Below are positions 7,392-14,899 of a stretch of DNA of 21,681 bases, one piece after another. The stretch comes from CAVQGZ01 sp964356295 (GTDB taxonomy: Bacteria; Actinomycetota; Actinomycetes; Jiangellales; Jiangellaceae): NCBI GenBank assembly GCA_964356295.1, contig CAYHHE010000048.1, positions 1-21,681 on the forward strand, written 5' to 3'. The notes beneath the pieces were generated by a model. It worked only from the letters and a program-made list of their open reading frames with translations. It was not told the DNA's origin and made no database searches. Numbering within the stretch: position 1 is the first letter of the stretch; each line of letters starts with the position of its first letter. Both the position numbers and the translations under genes were made by a program.

Positions 7392-9008
7392 CCCCCGGCC
7401 AGACCGCAGGTGAGCCCGGACCTTCCCTCGGGGCCTGGCGTGTCCGGCGCCGGGGCGTCGGACACCCCGGCACCAACAGCGGGGCCCGAGCAGCTGTCGG
7501 GCCTGCTGACCGAGGTCATCCAGCTCGGGGCCGACCTCGACCTCAACGCCGTGCTCGACCGGGTGACCGCCGCGGCCTGCCGCCTGACCGGTGCCGAGTA
7601 CGCCGCTCTCGGGGTGCTCGCTCCCGACGGCTCCCTGCTGCAGTTCTTCACCCACGGGCTGACACCGGAGCAGGAGCAAGTGATCGGCGCCCGACCGTCC
7701 GGTCTGGGGGTGCTGGGCGTGCTGATCACCGACCCCCGTCCGCTGCGACTGGACGACCTGCGTCGGCACAGCCGATCCGTGGGGTTCCCGGCGCACCATC
7801 CGGAGATGACCACGTTCCTAGGTGTGCCCATCAAGGTCGGCCCGGACGTGTTCGGCAACCTCTACCTCACCAACAGGCCGACGCCGTTCACCGACGAGGA
7901 CGAGCGGGTCGTGCTCTCCCTCGCCGCAGCCGCCGGGTTGGCGATCGCCAACGCCGGCCAGTACGCAGAGTCCGAGGGCCGGCGCCAGTGGGTAGAGGCC
8001 AGCGCGGAGATCACCACGGCGCTGCTCGGCCGGCTCGACCCGGGTGCTGCCGTCGCGCTTGTCGCGCGCAAGGCTCGCGAGCTGTCCGACGCGGACGTCG
8101 CGGCGCTGGCCATCGAGAACAGCGACGGACGGCTCGCTGTCGAGGTGGTTCAGGGAGCGGACCTGCCCGGCCTGGCCCCCGGGGACACCCTCGACGAGGA
8201 CGGGACGCTCCCGGGCGGCGGCACGCTCCCGATGATCTCGGTGCCGTTCACCGCCCCGGCCGGCGCCGAGGGGCGGCTGCTGCTCGCCTGGTCGAGCCCG
8301 GACTCCCGCGACCGGGCGCACGTGTCGTCCGAGGCCGTGCGGGGCTTCGCCGCCCAGGCGGCCCTCGCCCTGGACCGGCTGCAGGCGCAAGAGGACCGGG
8401 CCAGCCTCGCCGTCCTCGCCGACCGCGACCGGATCGCCCGCGACCTGCACGACCTGGTCATCCAGCGGCTGTTCGCCACGGGGCTGGCGCTGCAGGGAGC
8501 GGCACGTCTAGCAGAGCGTCCCGAGGTCACCGAGCGGGTCGAGGCTGCCATCGAGGACCTGGACGCCACGATCCGCGACATCCGCGCCACGATCTTCAGC
8601 CTGCACCGTCGGCCCGGCACCGACGACCTGCGCGGAGAGCTGCTGGACCTGGTCGCCGAGGCCGCCGCGAAGCTCGGCATCGTCCCCGCACTGGCGATGG
8701 AGGGCCCGGTGGAGTCCGCGGTGCCCCACGACGTCAGACCGCACCTGATCGCCGTGCTGTCGGAGGCCCTGGCCAACGCCGCGCGCCACGCAGACGCGGC
8801 CCGGGTGACGGTCAAGGTCTCGGTTCGCCACGGCGAGGTGCTGGTCAGCGTCCAGGACGACGGGAAGGGCCTGCCGGACCACTTCCAGGAGAGCGGCCTG
8901 CGCAACCTGCGCGCCCGCGCTGTCGAGCTCGGCGGCACGCTCGAGGTGCGCTCGGCAGAGGGCGGCGGCACGCGGCTGATGTGGCGGGCTCCGCTGCAGC
9001 GCCCCTGA
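7389..9008 (+). CDS. devS: DevS/DosT-like GAF sensor histidine kinase
   Basis: A 539-aa cytosolic histidine kinase with no membrane segment. In order it has a Pro/Gly-rich N-terminus, GAF domain 1 (about 40-185), GAF domain 2 (about 190-325), a HisKA_3 dimerisation domain with H354 in RIARDLHDLVIQRLFATGLALQ, and a HATPase domain (EALANAARHA, DDGKGLP). This is the DevS/DosT layout. GAF 1 keeps the region GFPAHHPEMTTFLGVPIKV with H136-H137 where DevS has its heme-ligating histidine, so O2/NO/CO sensing is plausible but inferred. The start could be ATG 7368 (seven residues longer); GTG 7389 is preferred for the -10 spacing. It ends against the convergent regulator gene across a hairpin. Confidence 0.85.
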   Translation: MPPARPQVSPDLPSGPGVSGAGASDTPAPTAGPEQLSGLLTEVIQLGADLDLNAVLDRVTAAACRLTGAEYAALGVLAPDGSLLQFFTHGLTPEQEQVIGARPSGLGVLGVLITDPRPLRLDDLRRHSRSVGFPAHHPEMTTFLGVPIKVGPDVFGNLYLTNRPTPFTDEDERVVLSLAAAAGLAIANAGQYAESEGRRQWVEASAEITTALLGRLDPGAAVALVARKARELSDADVAALAIENSDGRLAVEVVQGADLPGLAPGDTLDEDGTLPGGGTLPMISVPFTAPAGAEGRLLLAWSSPDSRDRAHVSSEAVRGFAAQAALALDRLQAQEDRASLAVLADRDRIARDLHDLVIQRLFATGLALQGAARLAERPEVTERVEAAIEDLDATIRDIRATIFSLHRRPGTDDLRGELLDLVAEAAAKLGIVPALAMEGPVESAVPHDVRPHLIAVLSEALANAARHADAARVTVKVSVRHGEVLVSVQDDGKGLPDHFQESGLRNLRARAVELGGTLEVRSAEGGGTRLMWRAPLQRP

Positions 9009-9015
9009 TGATCCC

Positions 9016-9053
9016 TGCGCGATCGGGCAAACTGGCGGGTGCCTGATCGCGCA
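9016..9053. terminator. Bidirectional hairpin between devS and devR
   Basis: TGCGCGATCGGGCA (9016-9029) pairs with TGCCTGATCGCGCA (9040-9053): a 14-bp stem with one G-T pair and a 10-nt loop. It fills the 49-nt gap between the two convergent stops. No T tract is present, as is common in actinobacteria. Confidence 0.75.
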
Positions 9054-9057
9054 TCGA

Positions 9058-9768
9058 TCACCCCTCGCGCAGCAGTCGCGAGGCGAGCACCGCCGCCTGC
9101 GTGCGTCGCTCCAGGCCCAGCTTGGCCAGCAGGCTCGACACGTAGTTCTTGACCGTCTTCTCCGCCAGGAACATCCGCTCGGCGATCTGCCGGTTGGTCA
9201 GTCCTTCTGCGATGAGTGCCAGGATGCGCCGCTCCTGCTCGGTCAGAGACTCCAGCTCGGCCGGGGTGCTCCTGCCGTGCCTGACCCGCTCCAGGACGCG
9301 GGCGGTCACGGCCGGGTCGAGCAGCGACTTGCCGGCCGCCACGTGCCGCACCGCGTCGACCAGGTCCGAGCCCTTCACCTGCTTGAGCACGTACCCCGAC
9401 GCCCCGGCGAGGATCGCGGCGAACAGCGCCTCGTCGTCGTCGTAGGAGGTCAGGATCAGCGCGCTGATGCTCGGGTCGACGCTGCGGATGTCCCGGCACA
9501 CGTCGATGCCGCTGCCGTCGGGCAGCCTCGCGTCGAGGATCGCCACGTCGGGCCGCAGAGCGGGGATCCGCCGGGCCGCCTCCTGAGCCAGACCCGACTC
9601 GCCGACGACAGCGATGTCGTCCTCGGCCTCGAGCAGGTCGTGCAGTCCACGGCGCACCAGCTCGTGGTCGTCGAGCAGGAACACCCGGATGGCGGGCTCC
9701 GCGGGCGCGCCCGACCCGATGCCGGCTTCGGGGTCCTCGGGCGGTTGGTCACGCGGCACCTGGGTCAC
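9058..9768 (-). CDS. devR: DevR/DosR-like response regulator (NarL/LuxR type)
   Basis: A 236-aa regulator. The receiver domain (about 27-145) has acidic residues D33-D34, the phospho-acceptor D79 in ILDARLPDGSG, T107 and K129. A linker follows, then a LuxR-type HTH (about 173-235: SLTEQERRILALIAEGLTN, AEKTVKNYVSSLLAKLGLERRTQAAV). The recognition helix AEKTVKNYVS is the same as that known for mycobacterial DevR/DosR, including both lysines that contact DNA there (here K204 and K207). A 26-residue Pro/Glu-rich N-terminal extension is unusual. GTG 9768 is fixed by GACAAT ending 6 nt upstream. The cognate kinase is convergent rather than in an operon. Confidence 0.88.
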   Translation of the reverse strand: MTQVPRDQPPEDPEAGIGSGAPAEPAIRVFLLDDHELVRRGLHDLLEAEDDIAVVGESGLAQEAARRIPALRPDVAILDARLPDGSGIDVCRDIRSVDPSISALILTSYDDDEALFAAILAGASGYVLKQVKGSDLVDAVRHVAAGKSLLDPAVTARVLERVRHGRSTPAELESLTEQERRILALIAEGLTNRQIAERMFLAEKTVKNYVSSLLAKLGLERRTQAAVLASRLLREG

Positions 9769-9780
9769 CCCCCGATTGTC
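9766..9780 (-). promoter_or_regulatory. Leaderless promoter of devR (GACAAT)
   Basis: On the minus strand GACAAT (9780-9775) is followed by 6 nt and GTG 9768. The DosR-like box is centred about 37 bp upstream of the predicted +1, that is over the -35 region. Confidence 0.55.
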
Positions 9781-9798
9781 CACACTCCCCGGGCCGTG

Positions 9799-9812
9799 GG
9801 GACCTTCGACCC
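9799..9812. promoter_or_regulatory. DosR/DevR-like box shared by devR and the nitroreductase
   Basis: GGGACCTTCGACCC matches the same pattern as the box at 7275-7288: GGGAC-Y-TT-S-G-W-CCC. It sits between the divergent devR (start 9768) and the Acg-like gene (start about 9850), centred near -37 and -44 respectively. This allows autoregulation of devR together with activation of the nitroreductase operon. Confidence 0.6.
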
Positions 9813-9849
9813 TCCCAACTGTGTGCCCGCGGACCGGATCGTGCAACAC

Positions 9850-10830
9850 GTGACTGCCAGCCTGGCCGACACCGACGCGCGGACCGTCGTCGAGGCAGCC
9901 ACCCGTGCGCCGAGTGTTCTCAACACCCAGCCCTGGCGCTGGCGGGTGACGGCTGACGACGACCACGGCACGGTCTTCGAGCTGTGGGCGGACTCGGCGC
10001 GGGTGCTGCGAGTGACCGACCCGCTGGGGCGGTTCCTGGTCGTGTCATGCGGCGCTGGCCTGTTCAACGCGCGGCTCGCCCTACGCAACCTCGCTCTCGA
10101 GCCTGCGGTGCGGCTGTCTCCCGACCCTCACGAGCCCCGGTTGCTGGCCCGGGTCACCGCCAGCCCCGGCAAGCCGCCGACCTCGCAGGAGCGGTGGCTC
10201 TACCAGGCGATCCCGGAGCGACACACCAACCGCGGCCCGTTCCACGACCGAGCCATGGGATCCGGGCTGATGACCAGGCTGGTGGACGCCGCGGCGGCGG
10301 AGGGCGCCGTGCTCACCCCCCTCGACCCCGCCGCAGCCCGACGGGTCATCGAGATCGCGGACGAGGCGGCCCGCGAGATCACCCACGACGGACGTCGGCA
10401 CGACGAGCTCAGCTCGTGGGTGCACTCGCGCCCCGAGCCCGACGGCATCCCGGTCCAGGCCATCAGCCCGCCGGCGGCGTCCGGGGCGCACAGCGTCCGC
10501 GACTTCGATCTCGACCACTCCCTTGCCTCGAACCCGCCGGTGGAGTACGAGCACGAGCCGACCATGGCGGTGCTGTCGACCTACGGCGACAGCCGCACCG
10601 ACTGGATGCGCGCCGGCCAGGCGCTGCAGCGGGTGCTGCTCGAGGCCACGCTGGACGGCGTGCAGGCGTCGTTCCGCAACGAGCCGCTGGAGATGCTCGC
10701 CCACCGCTGGCGAGTGCGGGACGCCACCACCGGGTTCGGCCATCCACAGATGGTCATGCGACTCGGGTACGGCGAGCCCATGGTGTCGGCGCCGCGGCGC
10801 CCCCTGAACGAGGTGCTCGAGCGGCAGTGA
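9850..10830 (+). CDS. Acg-like nitroreductase-family protein
   Basis: A 326-aa protein resembling M. tuberculosis Acg (Rv2032), an atypical member of the FMN nitroreductase fold that is controlled by DosR. Landmarks are EAATRAPSVLNTQPWRW near the N-terminus (the family's R-A-P-S-x-x-N-x-Q-P-W motif), ERHTNRGPF in the middle, and VLSTYGDSRTDWMRAGQALQ with MRLGYG near the C-terminus. Acg proteins bind FMN but have a lid over the site, and no enzyme activity is firmly known. The start is uncertain: GTG 9823, 9841 and 9850 are all in frame downstream of the DosR-like box. 9850 is favoured because GATCGT (9837-9842) lies 7 nt upstream and puts the box at about -44. The stop overlaps the phosphatase start. 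Confidence 0.8.
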   Translation: MTASLADTDARTVVEAATRAPSVLNTQPWRWRVTADDDHGTVFELWADSARVLRVTDPLGRFLVVSCGAGLFNARLALRNLALEPAVRLSPDPHEPRLLARVTASPGKPPTSQERWLYQAIPERHTNRGPFHDRAMGSGLMTRLVDAAAAEGAVLTPLDPAAARRVIEIADEAAREITHDGRRHDELSSWVHSRPEPDGIPVQAISPPAASGAHSVRDFDLDHSLASNPPVEYEHEPTMAVLSTYGDSRTDWMRAGQALQRVLLEATLDGVQASFRNEPLEMLAHRWRVRDATTGFGHPQMVMRLGYGEPMVSAPRRPLNEVLERQ

Positions 10831-11354
10831 CGCTGCCGGAGAGCCGCGGGGACACCTACCGCATCAGCCTGGTCTGCCTGGGCAACATCTGTCGCTCCCC
10901 CATGGCCGAGGCCGTGCTGCGGGCCCGTCTGGATGAGGCGGGACTGTCTGGTCGGGTGGCTGTGGACTCCGCCGGCACCGGGTCGTGGCACGTCGGCGAG
11001 CCCGCCGACCCCCGCGCCCGCGCGGCCCTGCGCCGACGCGGCTACGACGGCGAGGCGCACCGCGCCCGGCAGCTCGGCGCGTCCTGGTTCGACAGCCACG
11101 ACCTGGTGCTCGCGCTGGACCACGCCAACCTCGCCACGCTGCTGGCGATGGCCCCGACCCCGGACGCCGCGCACCACGTCCGGCTGCTCCGCTCGTTCGA
11201 TGAGTCGGTGACCGACCGGGACGACCACGCGGTGCCCGACCCGTACTACGGCACGGACGCCGACTTCGACACCGGGCTGGACATCATCGAACGGGCCGCC
11301 GACGGCCTGGTGGATGCGCTGCGGTGGCACCTGGGCGCCGACCAGGCCGGCTAG
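10827..11354 (+). CDS. Low-molecular-weight protein-tyrosine phosphatase
   Basis: A 175-aa cytosolic LMW phosphatase. The P-loop is C17-LGNIC-R23-S (the CX5RS signature), and the general acid D138 lies in DPYYG near the C-terminus. Both are intact, so it should hydrolyse phosphotyrosine or a similar phosphoester. Its GTG start (10827) overlaps the nitroreductase TGA as GTGA, so it is translationally coupled and probably shares the DosR-like promoter. The fructosamine-kinase-like gene follows 7 nt later. In mycobacteria the relative PtpA is secreted, but no export signal is seen here. Confidence 0.92.
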   Translation: MTLPESRGDTYRISLVCLGNICRSPMAEAVLRARLDEAGLSGRVAVDSAGTGSWHVGEPADPRARAALRRRGYDGEAHRARQLGASWFDSHDLVLALDHANLATLLAMAPTPDAAHHVRLLRSFDESVTDRDDHAVPDPYYGTDADFDTGLDIIERAADGLVDALRWHLGADQAG

Positions 11355-11361
11355 CCGACCC

Positions 11362-12123
11362 GTGGTGCCGAGCCCGGAGGAGGTCCCGTTCGTCAAGGCG
11401 GACCGGCGCGCCCCGCCGGGCTTCTTCGAGGCCGAGGCACGCGGCCTGGTGTGGCTGGGGGAGGCCGAGCAGGGCGTACCGACTGCTGAGGTCCGGGCGG
11501 TGGAACCGGGCAGGCTGACACTGGAGCGGCTGACCCCGGTCCCGCCGAGGCGATCGGAGGCTGAGGAGTTCGGTCGACGCCTGGCTCGCACCCATGCCGC
11601 CGGCTCGCCGGTCTGGGGCGGGCTGGCCGGCGACGGCTTCATCGGCCCGCTGCCGCTGCCCAACGGTCCGTACCCGTCGTGGCCGGAGCTGTGGTGGCAC
11701 GGTCGCATCCAGCCCTACCTGCGAGCCGCAGTGGACGCCGGCACGCTCACCGGCGCCGACGCCCGCGCGGTCGAGTCCGCTGTGGCGCGTCAGACCCGCG
11801 ACGTGCCCGAGCAGGACAGGCCAAGTCGCGTCCATGGCGACCTGTGGTCGGGCAACGTCATCTGGACGGCCCGGGGAGCGGTCCTGGTCGACGCCGGCGC
11901 GGCGCACGGGGGCCATCGGGAGGCCGACCTGGCGATGCTTGCGCTGTTCGGGCTGCCGTACCTGGAGGAGACCGTCGCCTCCTACGACCAGGAGTGGCCG
12001 CTGCCGGGGGAGTGGAGGTCTCGGGTACCGCTCTTCCAGCTGCACCCTCTGCTGGTCCATGTGGTGCTGTTCGGCGGGGGCTACGCCGAGCGGACCCGCC
12101 GCGCGGCCGCCGCGCTGTCGTAG
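11362..12123 (+). CDS. Fructosamine-kinase-like protein
   Basis: A 253-aa member of the fructosamine kinase / APH-like fold. Family enzymes phosphorylate ketosamines or ribulosamines on glycated proteins and reverse glycation. Visible are PFVKADRR (K12, the nucleotide-binding lysine), FFEAEARGLVWL, the catalytic loop RVHGDLWSGNV (H158-G-D160, N165) and the metal-binding D177 in VLVDAGAAHGGHREADLAM. It is shorter than the roughly 290-aa E. coli YniA because the N-terminal glycine-loop strands are absent; short actinobacterial forms of this kind are known to me. GTG 11362 is 7 nt after the phosphatase stop; GTG 11365 is an equally possible start. It is likely cotranscribed with the phosphatase. 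Confidence 0.82.
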   Translation: MVPSPEEVPFVKADRRAPPGFFEAEARGLVWLGEAEQGVPTAEVRAVEPGRLTLERLTPVPPRRSEAEEFGRRLARTHAAGSPVWGGLAGDGFIGPLPLPNGPYPSWPELWWHGRIQPYLRAAVDAGTLTGADARAVESAVARQTRDVPEQDRPSRVHGDLWSGNVIWTARGAVLVDAGAAHGGHREADLAMLALFGLPYLEETVASYDQEWPLPGEWRSRVPLFQLHPLLVHVVLFGGGYAERTRRAAAALS

Positions 12124-12176
12124 GTTCCGCCTCGTCATCGGCGGTCTCACTGCCCGGGAGACCGGAATGGCGCTGC

Positions 12177-12191
12177 TACCGTCCTGGGGTG
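12177..12191 (+). promoter_or_regulatory. Leaderless promoter of the winged-helix gene (TACCGT)
   Basis: TACCGT at 12177-12182, 6 nt, then GTG 12189. Confidence 0.55.
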
Positions 12192-12491
12192 CCTGGGCCG
12201 AAGGGGTGGACGTTCCTCACCAACCACACGCACGTGCTGCTGTGCATCGCCGACGACCCGGAGGTTCGGCTGCGTGAGGTCGCCGCCCGGGTCGGCATCA
12301 CGGAGCGGGCGACGCAGAAGATCGTCCACGACCTGGTCGCCGACGGGTACGTGGCGCTCACCAAGGTCGGCAGGCGCAACCACTACCGGCTGCTACCGGG
12401 GGGCCGGTTCCGGCATCCGCTCGAGGAGCCCCATGAGGTGTCGGACCTGCTCGCGCTGTTCCAGACGGGGAGGGCCACACCGCAGGGCTGA
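12189..12491 (+). CDS. Small winged-helix DNA-binding protein (MarR/ArsR-like)
   Basis: A 100-aa protein that is almost entirely one winged helix-turn-helix: LLCIADDPEVRLREVAARVG, then ITERATQKIVHDLVADGYV as the recognition region, and TKVGRRNHYRL as the wing. This resembles the MarR/TrmB/ArsR type used by small actinobacterial regulators. There is no sensing domain beyond a short C-terminal tail with HPLEEPHEVSDLLALF. The GTG start is supported by TACCGT ending 6 nt upstream and by the absence of a Shine-Dalgarno. It has its own promoter 65 nt after the kinase gene, and its targets are unknown. Confidence 0.78.
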   Translation: MPGPKGWTFLTNHTHVLLCIADDPEVRLREVAARVGITERATQKIVHDLVADGYVALTKVGRRNHYRLLPGGRFRHPLEEPHEVSDLLALFQTGRATPQG

Positions 12492-12520
12492 GCGCGGTGG
12501 CGGGGACGGGTGCCTGGCCC

Positions 12521-13159
12521 TCAGATGCGCACCGTGCCGCGCGGTGTCCTGAAGTGGGCGGCCAGCAGCCCGGGCGTGCCGTCGGGGGCGATCCAGTCGA
12601 CGTCCACGTCGTCGAGGGGATGGCTCTCAGGCTGACCCAGCCAGTCCGCCAGGCGCTGCGGGTCACCGGCGATCTCGAGCCGGGACAGCTCGACCTCGCC
12701 CGACGCGCCGACGCTGGGGTGGATCTCCGGGTCGATCGACCAGGAGATGAAGAACGGCAGCTGGCGATCGTTCATCAGCCCAGTGACGCCGATCTGGCGC
12801 CAGAACAGCTCGACCCCGTCCGGCCTGGTGCGGTGGCCCTGATACGCCGCCCGCCCGAGACGCTCCTCGACCGGCCGGATGTCGTCCACGGCCACCACCC
12901 AGCCGAGCCACCCGCCACCCTCGGCGGAGCGAGCGCGCACCGCCTGGCCGAAGGGCATCTTGTCGACGGCCGGGTGGTCGAGGACCTCGACAACCTCCAG
13001 GTAATGCCTTTGAGACAGCGGAAGAATCTTGTTGCGCGTGCCAAACCTCGGGTGGACGCCGCCGTCGACGAACTGCGCGCCCAGCATCCGCGACAGTCGT
13101 CTCGCCGTGGCGTCCAGGCCTTCCGCCTCGGCGGCGTAGACCACGTGGTCCAGACGCAT
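12521..13159 (-). CDS. Glyoxalase-like (VOC) domain protein
   Basis: A 212-aa protein of the vicinal-oxygen-chelate fold, closest in look to the Glyoxalase_3 (glyoxalase-like) family. It starts MRLDHVVYAAE, with a histidine in the first beta strand as in metal-binding VOC proteins, and continues with GVHPRFGTRNKILPL, HYLEVVEVLDHPA and GWLGWVVAVDDI. The second half (ELFWRQIGV, LPFFISW, LSRLEIAGDP) forms the second VOC module. The reaction is unknown. ATG 13159 is preceded by TTCGAT ending 6 nt upstream (13171-13166). It is divergent from the acyltransferase-like gene and convergent with the winged-helix gene (29 nt between the stops). Confidence 0.75.
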   Translation of the reverse strand: MRLDHVVYAAEAEGLDATARRLSRMLGAQFVDGGVHPRFGTRNKILPLSQRHYLEVVEVLDHPAVDKMPFGQAVRARSAEGGGWLGWVVAVDDIRPVEERLGRAAYQGHRTRPDGVELFWRQIGVTGLMNDRQLPFFISWSIDPEIHPSVGASGEVELSRLEIAGDPQRLADWLGQPESHPLDDVDVDWIAPDGTPGLLAAHFRTPRGTVRI

Positions 13160-13171
13160 GGTGCCATCGAA
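13157..13171 (-). promoter_or_regulatory. Leaderless promoter of the VOC gene (TTCGAT)
   Basis: On the minus strand TTCGAT (13171-13166), 6 nt, then ATG 13159. The hexamer is weaker than TANNNT because position 2 is T. Confidence 0.4.
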
Positions 13172-13214
13172 GCAGCCCCGCAGACCCGGCTCGCACCCGG
13201 GGTGGGTGCCTGCC

Positions 13215-13229
13215 TACCGTCGTGACGTG
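13215..13229 (+). promoter_or_regulatory. Leaderless promoter of the acyltransferase-like gene (TACCGT)
   Basis: TACCGT at 13215-13220, 6 nt, then GTG 13227. It forms a divergent pair with the VOC promoter 45 bp away. Confidence 0.55.
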
Positions 13230-14426
13230 ACGCAGTGGACCCGGCATCGCCTCGCTGGGATCGACGCCGCTCGGGGCCTGGCGCTGCTGGGCATGGTCGC
13301 CGCCCACACCCTCCCTCGCCTCGAGGCCGACGGGACGCTGGCGCCGGCCTTCGTCCTGGTGGCCGGACGGGCCTCGGCGCTGTTCGCCGTCCTCGCCGGG
13401 GTCGGGCTCGTACTCCTCACCCGGTGGGACGCCGCGACGTCGGCCCGGACCCGCGCCCGGGACCGGGTGGCCATCGTCGTGCGGGCCGTGCTGCTCATGC
13501 TGCTCGGCATGCTGCTCGCCGAGGTCGACTCCGGCGTCGCGGTGATCCTGGTCTTCTACGGACTCATGTTCGTCCTCGCGACCCCGTTCCTCGGGCTGCG
13601 TGCGCGAGCGCTGGCGTCCCTGGCTGTCAGCGCGCTGGTGCTGATGCCCGTCGCGTCCCACCTCGTGCGTCCGCTGCTGCCTGCGGGCTCCGGGGCGTCG
13701 CCGGGGCTGGACTTCTTCGACGGGTCCTTCTGGGTCGCCGCCTCCGAGCTCACGCTGACCGGCTTCTACCCGGCGCTGCCGTGGATGGCCTACCTGCTCG
13801 CGGGCATGGCCGTCGGCCGTCTTCGGCTGCGGGACCGGGGTGTCGCGGCCGCGCTGCTCGTCGGCGGGGTCCTGCTGGCCGTCGGGGCCCGGCTGGCGTC
13901 CGGGCTGCTGCTCTCGCGCGCCGGAGGCCTGGACGCCCTGCGCGGGCAACCGGAGCTGTTCGGCCGCTCGTTGGAGCAGTCACTGGTCATCGGGCTGCCC
14001 GGGATCGGCACCACGCCCACCGGGACGTGGTGGTGGCTTGCCGTGGCCACCCCGCACACCGCGACTCCGTTCGACCTGGCCACGACGATCGGGGCGGCCC
14101 TGGCCGTGATCGGCCTGTGCTTGCTCGTGCTGCCGCAGGCGCGGATCTGGGCCATGCCGCTGCTCGCCCTGGGGGGGATGAGCCTGACGACCTACTGCCT
14201 TCACGTCCTGCTGCTCGGGACCGTCATGCCCCCCACGATGCCCTACCCCTTCGCGGCCCACGCTGTCGTCCTGACCTTCACCGCGCTGGCCTGGCGCGCC
14301 CTGGTGGGACAGGGGCCACTCGAGCTGCTCACCCAGCGGCTGTCCCGGCAGGTGGCCCGCCTCGCCGTGCCGCCACGCCGAGCCGACCTCGCGGCTGCAC
14401 CGCTGGAGCCCCCGCGCCCCCATTGA
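13227..14426 (+). CDS. Polytopic membrane protein, DUF418 / heparan-glucosaminide acetyltransferase-like
   Basis: A 399-aa integral membrane protein with about ten hydrophobic segments. The opening RLAGIDAARGLALLGMVAAH, with the D-x-x-R-G-x-A motif and a histidine at the end of the first helix, is the mark of the DUF1624/DUF418 acyltransferase-like superfamily. A second family landmark is SLTTYCLHVLLL near the C-terminus, also with a histidine. Members are thought to move acyl groups across the membrane, but the substrate here is unknown. The C-terminal tail is short, basic and proline-rich. GTG 13227 is chosen over the longer frame from 13158 because of the TACCGT hexamer and because the extra 23 residues overlap the divergent promoter. 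Confidence 0.78.
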   Translation: MTQWTRHRLAGIDAARGLALLGMVAAHTLPRLEADGTLAPAFVLVAGRASALFAVLAGVGLVLLTRWDAATSARTRARDRVAIVVRAVLLMLLGMLLAEVDSGVAVILVFYGLMFVLATPFLGLRARALASLAVSALVLMPVASHLVRPLLPAGSGASPGLDFFDGSFWVAASELTLTGFYPALPWMAYLLAGMAVGRLRLRDRGVAAALLVGGVLLAVGARLASGLLLSRAGGLDALRGQPELFGRSLEQSLVIGLPGIGTTPTGTWWWLAVATPHTATPFDLATTIGAALAVIGLCLLVLPQARIWAMPLLALGGMSLTTYCLHVLLLGTVMPPTMPYPFAAHAVVLTFTALAWRALVGQGPLELLTQRLSRQVARLAVPPRRADLAAAPLEPPRPH

Positions 14427-14445
14427 TCACGTCAAGGACCCACGT

Positions 14446-14487
14446 GGGTGCCTGACTCGGTGCCTGCGCCTCTGCAGGCACCCGTTT
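14446..14487 (+). terminator. Hairpin after the acyltransferase-like gene
   Basis: GGTGCCTGC (14459-14467) and GCAGGCACC (14474-14482) form a perfect 9-bp stem with a 6-nt loop, followed by a short T run (CGTTTGCC). A second left arm, GGGTGCCTG at 14446-14454, can pair with CAGGCACCC at 14475-14483. Confidence 0.7.
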
Positions 14488-14530
14488 GCCTCCTCAAGCA
14501 GCGGTGGCTGGACGTCGTCGGGCCAAGCCC

Positions 14531-14545
14531 TAGCCTGGCCCGGTG
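14531..14545 (+). promoter_or_regulatory. Leaderless promoter of the DUF2277 gene (TAGCCT)
   Basis: TAGCCT at 14531-14536, 6 nt, then GTG 14543. Confidence 0.55.
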
Positions 14546-14794
14546 TGCCGAAGCATCAAGACGTTGCGCCCGCCGTACGTCGAGCAGGTGCAGGACGAGG
14601 ACGTCCGAGCCGCCGCCCTGCAGTACGTGCGCAAGGTGAGCGGGTTCCGAGCCCCTGCCGCTCACAACCAGGAGGCGTTCGACCGCGCCGTCGACGAGGT
14701 CTCAGCGACCACGCTGAGCCTGCTGTCCTCGCTGGAGGTGCGGGGTCGGGCCCGTCCCGATCGCGCGGCCCACTACCCAAGGCCCGACCCCTGA
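14543..14794 (+). CDS. DUF2277-family small protein
   Basis: An 83-aa protein that starts with MCRSIKTLRPPY and continues with DEDVRAAALQYVRKVSGFRAPAAHNQEAFDRAV, the recognisable core of DUF2277. The conserved N-terminal Cys-Arg-Ser-Ile-Lys is intact. Function is unknown; the family consists of small cytosolic proteins seen widely in actinobacteria and other soil bacteria. Its GTG start is 6 nt after a TAGCCT hexamer and 60 nt after a strong hairpin, so it is a separate transcription unit from the gene upstream. Confidence 0.8.
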   Translation: MCRSIKTLRPPYVEQVQDEDVRAAALQYVRKVSGFRAPAAHNQEAFDRAVDEVSATTLSLLSSLEVRGRARPDRAAHYPRPDP

Positions 14795-14856
14795 TAGCAG
14801 GGGGAGGTCCGGGCGTGGCTGGCCGGCTCCCGCCTGCCCCGCAGCGCCGGACCCAG

Positions 14857-14862
14857 TACTGT
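14857..14862 (+). promoter_or_regulatory. -10 hexamer (TACTGT) of the four-helix membrane protein gene
   Basis: TACTGT lies 37 nt before GTG 14900. Unlike its neighbours this gene would have a leader of about 30 nt carrying a GGAGAGGAG Shine-Dalgarno sequence (about 14884-14892). Confidence 0.5.
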
Positions 14863-14899
14863 CGCACCCGCTCGAAGTGCATGAGGAGAGGAGACATCG

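Noticed and set aside
7198..7476. N-terminal extension of the universal stress protein
   Set aside because: The extra 93 residues cross the DosR-like box and the kinase start, lack Usp homology, and a good Shine-Dalgarno precedes ATG 7197.
9277..9849. Upstream extension of the nitroreductase
   Set aside because: It is antisense to the DevR coding region and passes through the divergent promoter and the DosR-like box.
14820..14880. tRNA or small RNA in the gap before the four-helix membrane protein gene
   Set aside because: No cloverleaf could be drawn; the region holds only a -10 hexamer and a Shine-Dalgarno.
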